Assembly (NCBI RefSeq): GCF_001646655.1
Contig: NZ_LPZN01000013.1
Span: 124,001 to 188,000, forward strand
Direction of reading: 5' to 3'
Length of the DNA: 64,000 bases
Source: Rhodococcus gordoniae
Lineage (GTDB): Bacteria; Actinomycetota; Actinomycetes; Mycobacteriales; Mycobacteriaceae
Shown here: piece after piece, positions 29,457-38,513 of the stretch
Numbering within the stretch: position 1 is the stretch's first letter
Layout of the letters: every line of letters starts with the position of its first letter
Notes under the pieces: model-generated
Told to the model about the DNA's origin: nothing
Seen by the model: only the letters and a program-made list of their open reading frames with translations
The model's database searches: none
Made by a program: the position numbers and the translations under genes

Positions 29457-29761
29457 GTCGCCAGCCTCGTGAATCGGAGTCCTCCGCACCAGTAGGTCGT
29501 CGCGATCTGGGGACAACCCGGATCTCTCCACAGCCTCGGTGCCTCCCGGTTAGGGATCCGCGCCCGCTCCGCGTACACTTGTCGGGCGGTCTGTATACGC
29601 AGATCGACTTCGCGCGTCCGCGCATCGGTACCGACCCGTTTTCTCCGGGCCGCACCGGAAATGACCGTCGCCGGTCCCGCAAGGGTTCGACGGGCATGTG
29701 GACGCCAGGGCGGAGATCGCAAGATCCACCGCGGAAACCGACACGAAAGAGAGAAACAGGC
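29457..29761 (+). other. 305-base intergenic region with rpsB promoter and leader
   Basis: No gene is seen here. It holds the M23 gene's 5' region on one side and the rpsB promoter TACACT (29574-29579) on the other. The latter gives an rpsB leader of about 180 bases with several GC-rich short repeats. TGGGGACAA at 29508-29516 is a DnaA-box-like TTGTCCCCA on the reverse strand. The long leader would allow S2 feedback control as known in other bacteria, but no conserved structure could be confirmed by eye. Confidence 0.5.
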
Positions 29762-30604
29762 ATGCCTGTTGTGACTATGCGGCAGCTGCTCGACAGCGGC
29801 GCCCACTTCGGACACCAGACCCGTCGCTGGAACCCGAAGATGAAGCGGTTCATCTTCACCGACCGCAACGGCATCTACATCATCGACCTGCAGCAGACCC
29901 TGACGTACATCGACAAGGCGTACGAGTTCGTCAAGGAGACCGTCGCCCACGGTGGAACCGTGCTGTTCGTCGGCACCAAGAAGCAGGCGCAGGAATCCAT
30001 CGCCGAAGAGGCCACCCGCGTGGGCATGCCCTACGTGAACCAGCGCTGGCTCGGCGGCATGCTCACCAACTTCTCGACCGTCCACAAGCGCCTGCAGCGC
30101 CTGAAGGAGCTCGAGTCGATGGAGCAGACCGGCGGCTTCGAGGGACGCACCAAGAAGGAAATCCTCATGCTCACGCGTGAGAAGAACAAGCTGGAGCGCA
30201 CCCTCGGCGGCATCCGCGACATGGCGAAGGTTCCGTCGGCGATCTGGGTCGTCGACACCAACAAGGAGCACATCGCCGTCGGTGAGGCCCGCAAGCTGAA
30301 CATCCCGGTCATCGCAATCCTCGACACCAACTGCGATCCGGACCTCGTCGACTACCCGATCCCGGGTAACGACGACGCGATCCGCTCCGCGGCGCTGCTG
30401 ACCAAGGTCGTCGCTTCCGCAGTCGCCGAGGGCCTGCAGGCCCGCGCCGGCAAGAGCGGCGACGCCGAGGCCAAGCCCGAGGCCGGCGCCGAGCCGCTCG
30501 CCGAGTGGGAGCAGGAACTGCTCGCGCAGGCCACCCCCGCCGCAGACGCCGAGGCGCCCGCAGCGGACGCAGCCCCCGCCGCAGACGCAGCCCCCGAGGC
30601 CTGA
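29762..30604 (+). CDS. rpsB: 30S ribosomal protein uS2
   Basis: uS2 is a late-assembling 30S protein. The 280-residue protein has the typical N terminus [19 protein letters not shown] and the [10 protein letters not shown] segment. It also has [11 protein letters not shown]-x-E-A. An Ala/Glu/Pro-rich C-terminal extension of about 40 residues is present and is common in actinobacteria. It is followed by a hairpin and tsf, the usual rpsB-tsf pair. Confidence 0.97.
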   Translation: MPVVTMRQLLDSGAHFGHQTRRWNPKMKRFIFTDRNGIYIIDLQQTLTYIDKAYEFVKETVAHGGTVLFVGTKKQAQESIAEEATRVGMPYVNQRWLGGMLTNFSTVHKRLQRLKELESMEQTGGFEGRTKKEILMLTREKNKLERTLGGIRDMAKVPSAIWVVDTNKEHIAVGEARKLNIPVIAILDTNCDPDLVDYPIPGNDDAIRSAALLTKVVASAVAEGLQARAGKSGDAEAKPEAGAEPLAEWEQELLAQATPAADAEAPAADAAPAADAAPEA

Positions 30605-30614
30605 TTCGTTGCCC

Positions 30615-30652
30615 GGCCCCGACCGCTCGATCGAAAGATCATGGTCGGGGCC
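30615..30652 (+). terminator. rpsB-tsf intergenic hairpin (attenuator) with GAAA tetraloop
   Basis: GGCCCCGACC (30615-30624) pairs with GGTCGGGGCC (30643-30652). Inside, GATC-GAAA-GATC (30629-30640) forms a second stem with a GNRA-type loop. It starts 11 bases after the rpsB stop. No T tract follows, so it probably reduces rather than blocks read-through into tsf. Confidence 0.65.
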
Positions 30653-30734
30653 GTCGCATCGCAGCCCGAGCCCGTCCGGGTGCCGAGGCTGCGCCCAGAG
30701 ACTTTTCCACCACAGACACAGGAGGCTCGCTTCC

Positions 30735-31559
30735 ATGGCGAACTACACCGCCGCCGACGTCAAGCGTCTCCGTGAGCTCACCGGCTCCGGAATGCTGGAC
30801 TGCAAGAACGCGCTCGCCGACAACGACGGCGACTTCGACAAGGCCGTCGAGCAGCTGCGCATCAAGGGTGCCAAGGACGTGGGCAAGCGCGCCGAGCGCT
30901 CCACCGCCGAGGGCCTCGTCGTCGCCAAGGACGGCGTTCTGGTCGAGCTGAACTCCGAGACCGACTTCGTCGCCAAGAACGACGAGTTCCAGGCTCTCGC
31001 CGACAAGGTCGTCACCGCTGCCGCGCAGGCCCGCTCGAACGACGTCGAGGCACTCAAGGCCGTCGAGGCCGACGGCAAGACCGTCGACACCCTCGTCCAG
31101 GAGCTGTCCGCGAAGATCGGCGAGAAGCTCGAACTGCGTCGCGTCGCGGCGTTCGAGGGCCAGACCGCCGTCTACCTGCACAAGCGTGCTTCGGACCTGC
31201 CGCCGTCGGTCGGCGTGCTCGTCGAGTACACCGGTGAGGGCGACGCTGCTGCCGAGGCCGCTCGCGGTGCCGCGATGCAGATCGCCGCGTTGAAGGCCAA
31301 GTACGTCAGCCGCGACGAGGTTCCCGAGGAGGTCGTCGCCAACGAGCGTCGTATCGCCGAGGAGACCGCCAAGGCCGAGGGCAAGCCGGAGCAGGCCCTG
31401 CCGAAGATCGTCGAAGGCCGTGTCAACGGTTACTTCAAGGACGTCGTCCTGCTCGAGCAGGCGTCCGTGACGGACTCGAAGAAGACCGTCAAGGCGATCC
31501 TCGACGAGGCCGGTGCGACCGTCACCCGCTTCGTGCGTTTCGAGGTCGGCGCCAGCTAG
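30735..31559 (+). CDS. tsf: Elongation factor Ts
   Basis: EF-Ts is the nucleotide exchange factor that recycles EF-Tu. The 274-residue protein has the UBA-like N terminus with [13 protein letters not shown] and the core signature [12 protein letters not shown]. The usual C-terminal subdomain follows. GGAGG at 30721-30725 lies 9 bases before the ATG. A strong hairpin follows the stop codon. Confidence 0.97.
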   Translation: MANYTAADVKRLRELTGSGMLDCKNALADNDGDFDKAVEQLRIKGAKDVGKRAERSTAEGLVVAKDGVLVELNSETDFVAKNDEFQALADKVVTAAAQARSNDVEALKAVEADGKTVDTLVQELSAKIGEKLELRRVAAFEGQTAVYLHKRASDLPPSVGVLVEYTGEGDAAAEAARGAAMQIAALKAKYVSRDEVPEEVVANERRIAEETAKAEGKPEQALPKIVEGRVNGYFKDVVLLEQASVTDSKKTVKAILDEAGATVTRFVRFEVGAS

Positions 31560-31569
31560 TTCTTCCACT

Positions 31570-31606
31570 CCTCGACCCCGTCGGTTCACAACCGGCGGGG
31601 TCGAGG
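31570..31606 (+). terminator. Hairpin terminator after tsf
   Basis: CCTCGACCCCGTCGGTT (31570-31586) pairs with AACCGGCGGGGTCGAGG (31590-31606), with one mismatch in 17 and a 3-base loop. No T tract follows. Confidence 0.7.
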
Positions 31607-31754
31607 TGTGTCGAGCCATGCCGCCTCGGGCCCGGAGGCGCCCGCGCGTGTCGCGCGGTGACAGGTGTGGCGTGTCGATCCGCCCGATCTCGGTTCCCCA
31701 GGGTGGATGAGGCAGGATGGTAAGGGCCGATTCATGTGCAACCAGAGGAGAGTC

Positions 31755-32483
31755 ATGTCCGACCACGCCCACGATCGGCCCGGATTCCGCCGGGTACTGC
31801 TCAAGCTCGGCGGCGAGATGTTCGGCGGTGGCAAGGTCGGACTCGACCCGGATGTGGTGACGACGGTGGCCCAGCAGATCGCAGAGGTCGTGCGCGGGGG
31901 CGCCGAGGTCGCGGTGGTGATCGGTGGCGGCAACTTCTTCCGCGGCGCCGAACTTCAGCAGCGTGGTCTCGAGCGTGCGCGGTCCGATTACATGGGCATG
32001 CTCGGCACGGTCATGAATTCTCTTGCGCTGCAGGACTTCCTGGAGAAGGAAGGCATCGATACCCGCGTGCAGACGGCGATCACGATGGGGCAGGTCGCGG
32101 AGCCTTACCTGCCGCTGCGTGCGCGCCGGCACCTCGAGAAGGGGCGCGTGGTCATCTTCGGTGCAGGCATGGGTATGCCGTACTTCTCCACCGACACCAC
32201 CGCCGCGCAGCGTGCCCTCGAGATCGGCGCCGAGGTCGTCCTCATGGCGAAGGCCGTGGACGGCGTCTACTCCGACGACCCGCGCACCAACCCCGATGCG
32301 GTGTTGTTCGAGGAGATCACCCATCGCGAGGTCATCGAACAGGGCCTCAAGGTCGCCGACGCGACCGCCTTCAGCCTGTGCATGGACAACGCCATGCCGA
32401 TCATGGTCTTCAATCTGCTGACCAAGGGCAATATCGCTCGAGCCATCGCCGGTGAGAAGATCGGAACACTCGTACGGTCATGA
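31755..32483 (+). CDS. pyrH: Uridylate kinase (UMP kinase) PyrH
   Basis: PyrH phosphorylates UMP to UDP in pyrimidine synthesis and is a hexamer of the amino-acid kinase fold. The 242-residue protein has the nucleotide-binding L-L-K-L-G-G-E-M and [10 protein letters not shown] motifs. It also has the catalytic-region D-Y-M-G-M-L-G-T and the C-terminal A-D-A-T-A-F-S-L-C segment. GAGGAG (31745-31750) stands 4 bases before ATG 31755, so longer in-frame starts are rejected. It begins a pyrH-frr-cdsA run. Confidence 0.96.
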   Translation: MSDHAHDRPGFRRVLLKLGGEMFGGGKVGLDPDVVTTVAQQIAEVVRGGAEVAVVIGGGNFFRGAELQQRGLERARSDYMGMLGTVMNSLALQDFLEKEGIDTRVQTAITMGQVAEPYLPLRARRHLEKGRVVIFGAGMGMPYFSTDTTAAQRALEIGAEVVLMAKAVDGVYSDDPRTNPDAVLFEEITHREVIEQGLKVADATAFSLCMDNAMPIMVFNLLTKGNIARAIAGEKIGTLVRS

Positions 32484-32511
32484 ACGGACAACGGAACATG
32501 GAGGAACTGCC

Positions 32512-33069
32512 GTGATCGATGAAGCCCTCTTCGAAGCCGAAGAGAAGATGGAGAAAGCCGTCACGGTGGCCCGGGACGATCTGGCCGGCATTCGGACCGG
32601 TCGGGCGAACCCGGGCATGTTCAACCGCATCGTCGTCGACTACTACGGTGCTCCCACGCCGATCACGCAGATCGCCAGCATCAATGTTCCCGAAGCGCGC
32701 ATGGTCATCGTCAAGCCGTACGAGGCCTCGCAGCTGAACGCGATCGAGACCGCGATCCGCAACTCCGATCTCGGGGTCAACCCCTCCAACGACGGCAACA
32801 TCATCCGCATCTCGGTCCCGCAGCTCACCGAGGAGCGTCGCCGCGAACTCGTCAAGCAGGCCAGAGCCAAGGGCGAGGACGCCAAGGTGGCGGTGCGCAA
32901 CGTCCGCCGCAAGGCGATGGAGGAACTCGGCCGCATACAGAAGGACGGCGAAGCCGGTGAGGACGACGTGAACCGTGCCGAGAAGGAGCTCGACAAGACG
33001 ACCGCGAAGTACGTCGGTCAGATCGACGAGTTGATGAAGCACAAGGAAGCCGAACTGATGGAGGTCTGA
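32512..33069 (+). CDS. frr: Ribosome recycling factor
   Basis: RRF with EF-G splits post-termination ribosomes. At 185 residues it has the exact family length, with [18 protein letters not shown], and the C-terminal coiled-coil half with E-E-R-R-R-E-L-V-K. The start is GTG 32512, preceded by GGAGGAA. An upstream in-frame ATG would add 20 unconserved residues. cdsA follows after 2 bases. Confidence 0.96.
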   Translation: MIDEALFEAEEKMEKAVTVARDDLAGIRTGRANPGMFNRIVVDYYGAPTPITQIASINVPEARMVIVKPYEASQLNAIETAIRNSDLGVNPSNDGNIIRISVPQLTEERRRELVKQARAKGEDAKVAVRNVRRKAMEELGRIQKDGEAGEDDVNRAEKELDKTTAKYVGQIDELMKHKEAELMEV

Positions 33070-33071
33070 CA

Positions 33072-34010
33072 GTGGGCCGAGCCGACGGGTCCTCCGACCC
33101 GCAGCTTCCACTCGGTGCCGGAGCCGACTCCGGTGCCACCCCTGCAGACCCGGCACCGGCGACCGACCCCGGGTCGGAGCCGGTCGAGAAGCCGTCGCGG
33201 GCCGGACGTGACCTTCCCGCCGCCTTCGCGGTCGGCGGTGGTCTGGGTGCGCTCGTCATCGGGATCCTGCTGTTCGCCCCGACGGCCTGGCTCGCGGTGG
33301 TCGCGGCCGCGATCGGTATCGCGACCTGGGAGGTCACCAAGCGTCTGCGCGAGGCGGACGTGCTCGTCCCCAGACTGCCGTTGCTGGCCGGTGGCCAGGC
33401 GATGATCTGGCTCGGGTGGCCGTACGGCACAACGGGTGTGCTGGGCGCGTTCGCGGGCACGGTCGTGGTGACGATGCTGTGGCGCCTGTTCGATCACGGC
33501 CTCGTCGCGCAGCCACGCAACTACCTGCGCGACACCGCGGTTGCGGTCTTCGTCGCCGCCTGGCTGCCGCTGCTCGCGTCCTTCGCGACCCTCATGGTCC
33601 TCCAGGATCAGGGCGCCCAGCGTGTGTTCTGCCTGATGCTCGTGTGCGTCGCGTCGGACATCGGTGGTTACGCGGCCGGCGTGCTGTTCGGCAAGCACCC
33701 GATGGTGCCCGCGATCAGCCCGAAGAAGTCCTGGGAGGGATTCGGCGGGTCGCTCGCGGCGTGTATCGCCACCGGCGTCCTCACCGTCGTCTTCCTGCTG
33801 GACGGACCGTGGTGGGTCGGTGTACTGCTCGGTGCGGTGCTCGCCCTTACGGCCACAGCCGGCGACCTGATCGAGTCGCAGGTCAAACGCGATCTCGGAA
33901 TCAAGGACATGGGCACCCTGCTGCCCGGCCACGGCGGCATCATGGACCGGCTCGACTCGATCCTGCCGTCGGCCTTCGTCACCTGGCTGATCCTGACGGC
34001 CTTCGTGTAG
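33072..34010 (+). CDS. cdsA: Phosphatidate cytidylyltransferase CdsA
   Basis: CdsA makes CDP-diacylglycerol from phosphatidic acid and CTP for phospholipid synthesis. The 312-residue protein has a polar Pro/Ala-rich N-terminal extension of about 45 residues, then about eight hydrophobic spans. Family motifs are P-K-K-S-W-E-G-F-G-G and the C-terminal signature from S-Q-V-K-R-D-L-G-I-K-D to G-H-G-G-I-M-D-R-L-D-S. The GTG start is 2 bases after frr. The pyrH-frr-cdsA-rlmN order is widely conserved. Confidence 0.95.
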   Translation: MGRADGSSDPQLPLGAGADSGATPADPAPATDPGSEPVEKPSRAGRDLPAAFAVGGGLGALVIGILLFAPTAWLAVVAAAIGIATWEVTKRLREADVLVPRLPLLAGGQAMIWLGWPYGTTGVLGAFAGTVVVTMLWRLFDHGLVAQPRNYLRDTAVAVFVAAWLPLLASFATLMVLQDQGAQRVFCLMLVCVASDIGGYAAGVLFGKHPMVPAISPKKSWEGFGGSLAACIATGVLTVVFLLDGPWWVGVLLGAVLALTATAGDLIESQVKRDLGIKDMGTLLPGHGGIMDRLDSILPSAFVTWLILTAFV

Positions 34011-34018
34011 CCCGGCCG

Positions 34019-34762
34019 ATGGTGCGTTCGTCGAAGCTCCGTACGCCGACGTCGGGTGGCGGTGTGATCGCCAGCCCCAACATCTGGCACTGGCCCGAGG
34101 TGTACGAGGAGGAGAACCGCGCGCAGGACCCCCGTGGCGCCGTGTACGCGGCGCTGCGGCAGGTCGCGGACTGGACCGGTCGCGACGTCGTCGACGTCGG
34201 ATGCGGGTCGGGTTTCCACCTTCCGATGTTCGCGGCCGACGCGCGCACGGTGACCGGGATCGAACCGCATCCGCCGCTGGTCGCTGCGGCACGCGCCCGC
34301 GTGCGCGATCTTCCTTCGGTCACCGTGGCGGAAGGTTCCGCCGCCGACATGCCTGTGCCCGATGCCTCGGTGGACCTCGTCCACGCCCGCACCGCCTACT
34401 TCTTCGGTCCCGGTTGCGGTGCCGGCATCCTCGAGGCGATGCGCGTGCTGCGTCCGGGTGGCGCGCTCGCCGTCGTCGACCTCGACGCCACCGCTCACCC
34501 CTACGGCGACTGGATGCGAGACGACCTGCCGCACTACGGCCCGGCGGCGGTCGAAAGGTTCTTCGACGCCCAGGGCTTCGACCTGCGCCGGATCGACACG
34601 CAATGGGAGTTCCCGGACCGTGCGACGCTGGGGCGCGTGCTCGGCATCGAGTTCGGACCTCGAGTCGCGGCCCGGGCGATCCGGGAGACACCCGGCACGA
34701 CGCTCACCGTCCGCTACCGGCTGCACGTGCGCCGCAGACCCGCCTGCCTCGAACTACGCTGA
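34019..34762 (+). CDS. Class I SAM-dependent methyltransferase
   Basis: The 247-residue protein has the Rossmann SAM motif V-V-D-V-G-C-G-S-G-F-H near residue 60. It also has a T-G-I-E-P-H acidic loop and a motif with P-D-A-S-V-D-L-V-H-A, followed by V-L-R-P-G-G-A-L-A-V-V-D. The substrate is unknown; proteins of this group often methylate small molecules or lipids. The ATG is 8 bases after cdsA, so it is probably cotranscribed. It is not part of the conserved core order and converges on the CitE-like gene. Confidence 0.85.
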   Translation: MVRSSKLRTPTSGGGVIASPNIWHWPEVYEEENRAQDPRGAVYAALRQVADWTGRDVVDVGCGSGFHLPMFAADARTVTGIEPHPPLVAAARARVRDLPSVTVAEGSAADMPVPDASVDLVHARTAYFFGPGCGAGILEAMRVLRPGGALAVVDLDATAHPYGDWMRDDLPHYGPAAVERFFDAQGFDLRRIDTQWEFPDRATLGRVLGIEFGPRVAARAIRETPGTTLTVRYRLHVRRRPACLELR

Positions 34763-34772
34763 GCCGCGCCCC

Positions 34773-35603
34773 TCAGCGCGACCGGCCGATGCCGAACATT
34801 CTCGCGAGTTCGGTGATCTTCTTCGCCTTCGCGAGATTCGGCAGGTCGCTGCCGTCGCGAACGTTGCGGCCGTCCTCGCCGAGCCGATCGATCACGCCCT
34901 CCGCCCAGTCGACATCCGTGGTGTTCGGGCTCAGCGCGACGTTCGCGTACGACGCGCGCTCGGCCGTCATGCACAGCTTGCCGGTCATCCCCATCGAGCG
35001 GGTCAGCTCGGCTTCGCGTTCGAGCACGTCGGGATCGTCGCTGAGGGTGGGGCCGTCGATGGGTCCGGGCAGGCGCGCGGCGCGGCTCGTGATGACCAGT
35101 CGCGACCGGGCGTACGCCATCGCCATCGGGCTGTCGCTCATACCGGTGTCGCGCCGGAAGTCGCCGCTGCCGAAGACCAGGCGGAAGGTGCCCTCGGCCC
35201 GGGCGATCTCGGGAGCCGCCTCCAGACCCATCGCCGACTCGATCAGCACCAGGATGCGGGTGCCCTCCGGCAGACGGTCGGCGGTGGCCTCGACCTGGTG
35301 ACCGCTCTCGGCCTTGGCGAGCATCACGCCCCGGAGGCCGGGGACCCCGGAGAGCGCGGCGAGATCGTCGGTCCAGAACGACGTGGTGGCGTCGTTGATG
35401 CGCACCCAGGCCTGCCCGCCACCGCGAAGCCACGCGATGACGTCGTCGCGTGCCGCCGGCTTGGCCGGGGCCGGCACCGCGTCTTCGAGGTCGAGCACCA
35501 CCGCATCGGCCGGAGAGCCGGCGGCGGCGTCGAAGAGTTCGGGGGAGCGGCCCGGAACGAGCAGCCACGAGCGTGCGACTTCGGGAGCGACGAGACCGGT
35601 CAT
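34773..35603 (-). CDS. HpcH/HpaI aldolase/citrate lyase (CitE-like) protein
   Basis: CitE-like proteins of this family are Mg-dependent carbon-carbon lyases acting on acyl-CoA thioesters such as citramalyl-CoA or malyl-CoA. The 276-residue protein has R-S-W-L-L-V-P-G-R-S-P-E-L, V-L-D-L-E-D-A-V-P with metal-binding acids, V-R-I-N-D, and V-L-I-E-S-A-M-G-L with the conserved Glu. No citrate lyase alpha or gamma genes are nearby, so it is a stand-alone enzyme. GGGAGG lies 9 bases before ATG 35603 and abuts ATG 35612, which favours the shorter form. Confidence 0.87.
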   Translation of the reverse strand: MTGLVAPEVARSWLLVPGRSPELFDAAAGSPADAVVLDLEDAVPAPAKPAARDDVIAWLRGGGQAWVRINDATTSFWTDDLAALSGVPGLRGVMLAKAESGHQVEATADRLPEGTRILVLIESAMGLEAAPEIARAEGTFRLVFGSGDFRRDTGMSDSPMAMAYARSRLVITSRAARLPGPIDGPTLSDDPDVLEREAELTRSMGMTGKLCMTAERASYANVALSPNTTDVDWAEGVIDRLGEDGRNVRDGSDLPNLAKAKKITELARMFGIGRSR

Positions 35604-35756
35604 GATGTCCATCCTCCCGCATTCCCACTCCGGCGCCGGGCGACTCGGAGTGTGCGGAACCGATCGGGACCGATCCCGGACGGGAAGAAACATCACGGCC
35701 CCCGAAGGGGGGCGAGCATCACAGCGACACCGCGACCCATCCGTCCCGGATCATGG

Positions 35757-35762
35757 GACAAT
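35757..35762 (+). promoter_or_regulatory. -10 element GACAAT of rlmN (probable leaderless start)
   Basis: GACAAT keeps A2 and T6 of the -10 box and ends 8 bases before the rlmN ATG. No Shine-Dalgarno sequence is seen. Confidence 0.4.
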
Positions 35763-35770
35763 GGGTGATT

Positions 35771-36880
35771 ATGGCTTCTTCTCTGCCCCTGGTCTTCGAT
35801 GCGCCCAAGCGTGGTCTGCCGCCGCGCCATCTTGCCGACCTCGACGCAGATCAGCGTCGCGACGCGGTGCGCGAACTGGGGCTGCCGGCCTTCCGTGCCG
35901 ACCAGCTCGCCCGGCAGTACTACGGACGGCTCGAGGCGGATCCGGCGAAGATGACCGATCTTCCCGCCGCCGTCCGCGACAAGGTGGGGGAGTCGCTGTT
36001 CCCGCCTCTGCTCAGCGCGGTCAAGCACATCGCGTGCGACGGAGGGGAGACCCGCAAGACGTTGTGGCGCGCGCACGACGGCACCCTTCTCGAGAGCGTG
36101 CTCATGCGGTATCCCGACCGCGCCACGCTGTGCATCTCGAGCCAGGCGGGGTGCGGCATGGCGTGCCCGTTCTGCGCGACAGGCCAGGGCGGCCTCGACC
36201 GGAACCTGTCCACGGCGGAGATCGTCGATCAGGTGCGTGCGGCTGCTGCGGCGCTGCGCGACGGTGACGTCGCCGGCGGACCCGGACGGCTGTCGAACGT
36301 CGTGTTCATGGGCATGGGGGAGCCGCTCGCGAACTACAAGCGGGTGGTCGCGGCGGTGCGCCGCATCACCTCACCTGCCCCCGAAGGGCTCGGCCTGTCG
36401 CAGCGCTCGGTCACCGTCTCCACCGTGGGACTGGCACCGGCCATCCGGCGCCTCGCCGACGAAGGTCTGAGCGTCACCCTCGCGGTGTCGCTGCACACCC
36501 CGGACGACGAACTGCGCGACACCCTCGTCCCCGTCAACAACAGGTGGTCGGTCGCCGAGGTTCTCGAGGCGGCGCGGTACTACGCCGACAAGACCGGCCG
36601 GCGCGTCTCGATCGAGTACGCCCTCATCCGCGACGTCAACGACCAGCCGTGGCGCGCCGACATGCTCGGCAAGAAGCTCCACAAGGCGCTCGGGTCGCTC
36701 GTGCACGTCAACTTGATCCCACTGAACCCCACACCGGGCAGCGAGTGGGACGCCAGCCCGAAGGACGTCGAACGCGAATTCGTGCGGCGCGTGCAGGCCC
36801 AGGGCGTGTCGTGCACCGTGCGCGACACGCGTGGCCAGGAGATCGCGGCAGCCTGCGGGCAGCTCGCCGCCGAAGGCTGA
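35771..36880 (+). CDS. rlmN: Dual-specificity RNA methyltransferase RlmN
   Basis: RlmN is a radical SAM enzyme that methylates C2 of A2503 in 23S rRNA and A37 of some tRNAs. The 369-residue protein has the cluster-binding C-G-M-A-C-P-F-C and the V-F-M-G-M-G-E-P-L segment. It also has the helical N-terminal RNA-binding part and the C-terminal V-R-D-T-R-G segment near the mechanistic Cys (G-V-S-C-T-V). The ATG at 35771 fits the family N terminus; an in-frame start six codons earlier overlaps the -10 element. A shared terminator lies between it and the DUF2631 gene. Confidence 0.95.
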   Translation: MASSLPLVFDAPKRGLPPRHLADLDADQRRDAVRELGLPAFRADQLARQYYGRLEADPAKMTDLPAAVRDKVGESLFPPLLSAVKHIACDGGETRKTLWRAHDGTLLESVLMRYPDRATLCISSQAGCGMACPFCATGQGGLDRNLSTAEIVDQVRAAAAALRDGDVAGGPGRLSNVVFMGMGEPLANYKRVVAAVRRITSPAPEGLGLSQRSVTVSTVGLAPAIRRLADEGLSVTLAVSLHTPDDELRDTLVPVNNRWSVAEVLEAARYYADKTGRRVSIEYALIRDVNDQPWRADMLGKKLHKALGSLVHVNLIPLNPTPGSEWDASPKDVEREFVRRVQAQGVSCTVRDTRGQEIAAACGQLAAEG

Positions 36881-36901
36881 GGCGGCACCGAAGACACGAC
36901 A

Positions 36902-36931
36902 GGGCCCGTCCGGAGAATTCCGGACGGGCCC
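36902..36931. terminator. Bidirectional hairpin between rlmN and the DUF2631 gene
   Basis: GGGCCCGTCCGGA (36902-36914) pairs perfectly with TCCGGACGGGCCC (36919-36931) across a 4-base loop. It lies between two convergent genes and can serve both. Confidence 0.8.
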
Positions 36932-36946
36932 CGAACGTTCGTGGAA

Positions 36947-37195
36947 CTAGCGCAGACGGCGCCGGCGCACCGCGTCGCGCGCGACGATGAACACGAGCAG
37001 GGCCGCCGAGCCGATCAGGTACAGGCTCTCCACGTGTCCTTCGTGGTTGCCGATGAGCATCAGCAGCAGGAACGCCGCGACGACCAGGGCCATGACGCGG
37101 AAGAACTTGGGGGCTTCCCCGCTCCAACCCCACTCGGCCGACGGAACTTCCGCCGCCACATCACTACGAGTGGACTGCAACTCGGTACCGGCCAC
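36947..37195 (-). CDS. DUF2631 family small membrane protein
   Basis: The 82-residue protein has a polar N-terminal half (with [13 protein letters not shown]) and two short hydrophobic spans (about 34-49 and 57-71). It ends in a basic R-R-R-R-L-R. DUF2631 proteins are found only in actinobacteria, and the relative in M. tuberculosis (Rv2876) lies in the same stretch near dxr. Function is unknown. The ATG at 37195 gives the family N terminus. Confidence 0.82.
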   Translation of the reverse strand: MAGTELQSTRSDVAAEVPSAEWGWSGEAPKFFRVMALVVAAFLLLMLIGNHEGHVESLYLIGSAALLVFIVARDAVRRRRLR

Positions 37196-37334
37196 GGCTT
37201 CCTCCTGCTCACCAGATGCTTCTGTTGCTGCTTATCGTGACATACGACCCCCTGTCGTACGAAGCGGGGCATGCGTGTGGCGCCTCCCGGTGGGTGGAGG
37301 CCGGGCGGTTCAGGAACTGTTCAGGTGCGTGGGG

Positions 37335-37340
37335 AACAAT
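37335..37340 (+). promoter_or_regulatory. -10 element AACAAT of dxr (probable leaderless start)
   Basis: AACAAT keeps A2 and T6 and ends 6 bases before the dxr GTG. No ribosome-binding sequence lies between. Confidence 0.4.
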
Positions 37341-37346
37341 GCTCGC

Positions 37347-38498
37347 GTGGCCGACACTCGATCTTCTTCCCGCACCCGGGTGCTCCTGCTGGGCAGCACC
37401 GGTTCCATCGGTACCCAGGCACTCGACGTGATCGCCGCCAATCCCGACGAGTTCGAAGTCGTCGGTCTCGCCGCCGGTGGCGGCAGGACCGACCTGCTCG
37501 CCGAGCAGATTCGCGCGACCGGCGTACGGGAGGTCGCCGTGGCCGATCCCGACGCCGCCGCCCGGCTCGACCTGCCGGTCCGGAGCGGCCCGGCCGCCGT
37601 CACCGAACTCGTGCGTGAGGTCGGCGCGGACGTCGTGCTCAACGCCCTCGTCGGCTCCCTCGGTCTCGAACCGACCCTCGCGGCGCTCGGCACCGGCGCG
37701 CGACTCGCATTGGCGAACAAGGAGTCGCTGGTCGCGGGCGGGTCGCTCGTCACGAAGGCGGCGGGGCCGGGCCAGATCGTTCCTGTCGACTCGGAGCACT
37801 CCGCGCTGGCGCAGTGCCTGCGTGGCGGCAGCGGCGACGAGGTGGCGCGCCTGGTCCTGACCGCCTCGGGCGGACCGTTCCGTGGCTGGACGGCCGATCG
37901 CCTCGACTCGGTGACACCCGAGCAGGCCGGTGCGCACCCCACCTGGTCGATGGGACCGATGAACACCCTCAACTCGGCCACGCTCGTCAACAAGGGACTC
38001 GAACTCATCGAGACGCACCTGCTCTTCGGCGTGGAGTACGACCGGATCGACGTGACCGTGCACCCGCAGTCGATCGTGCACTCGATGGTCACCTTCGTCG
38101 ACGGTTCCACACTCGCCCAGGCGTCGCCGCCGTCCATGAAGTTGCCGATCGCATTGGCTCTCGGCTGGCCGCACCGCGTCGCGCACGCTGCACCGGCGCT
38201 CGACTTCTCGGCGGCGTCGACCTGGGAGTTCGAACCCCTCGACGACGACGTCTTCCCTGCGGTGCGGCTCGCACGCCAGGCCGGTCTCGGAGGCGGATGT
38301 CTCACGGCGGTCTACAACGCGGCCAACGAGGTCGCTGCGGAGGCCTTCCTCGCCGGCGCCCTGTCGTTCCCGCGGATCGTGCAGACCGTCGAGGCCGTGC
38401 TGAACGACGCGCACGAGTGGTCCGCCGAACCCAGTACCGTGGACGACGTGCTCGCCGCCGACGGCTGGGCCCGCGACCGGGCGCGCACACTCGTATAG
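37347..38498 (+). CDS. dxr: 1-deoxy-D-xylulose 5-phosphate reductoisomerase Dxr
   Basis: Dxr (IspC) makes 2-C-methyl-D-erythritol 4-phosphate, the committed step of the MEP isoprenoid pathway, and is the fosmidomycin target. The 383-residue protein has NADPH motif [23 protein letters not shown] with metal-binding acids and [10 protein letters not shown]. The start is GTG 37347, in line with the -10 box. ispG, two genes downstream, acts later in the same pathway. Confidence 0.96.
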   Translation: MADTRSSSRTRVLLLGSTGSIGTQALDVIAANPDEFEVVGLAAGGGRTDLLAEQIRATGVREVAVADPDAAARLDLPVRSGPAAVTELVREVGADVVLNALVGSLGLEPTLAALGTGARLALANKESLVAGGSLVTKAAGPGQIVPVDSEHSALAQCLRGGSGDEVARLVLTASGGPFRGWTADRLDSVTPEQAGAHPTWSMGPMNTLNSATLVNKGLELIETHLLFGVEYDRIDVTVHPQSIVHSMVTFVDGSTLAQASPPSMKLPIALALGWPHRVAHAAPALDFSAASTWEFEPLDDDVFPAVRLARQAGLGGGCLTAVYNAANEVAAEAFLAGALSFPRIVQTVEAVLNDAHEWSAEPSTVDDVLAADGWARDRARTLV

Positions 38499-38513
38499 GA
38501 GGATCGGCCACTC

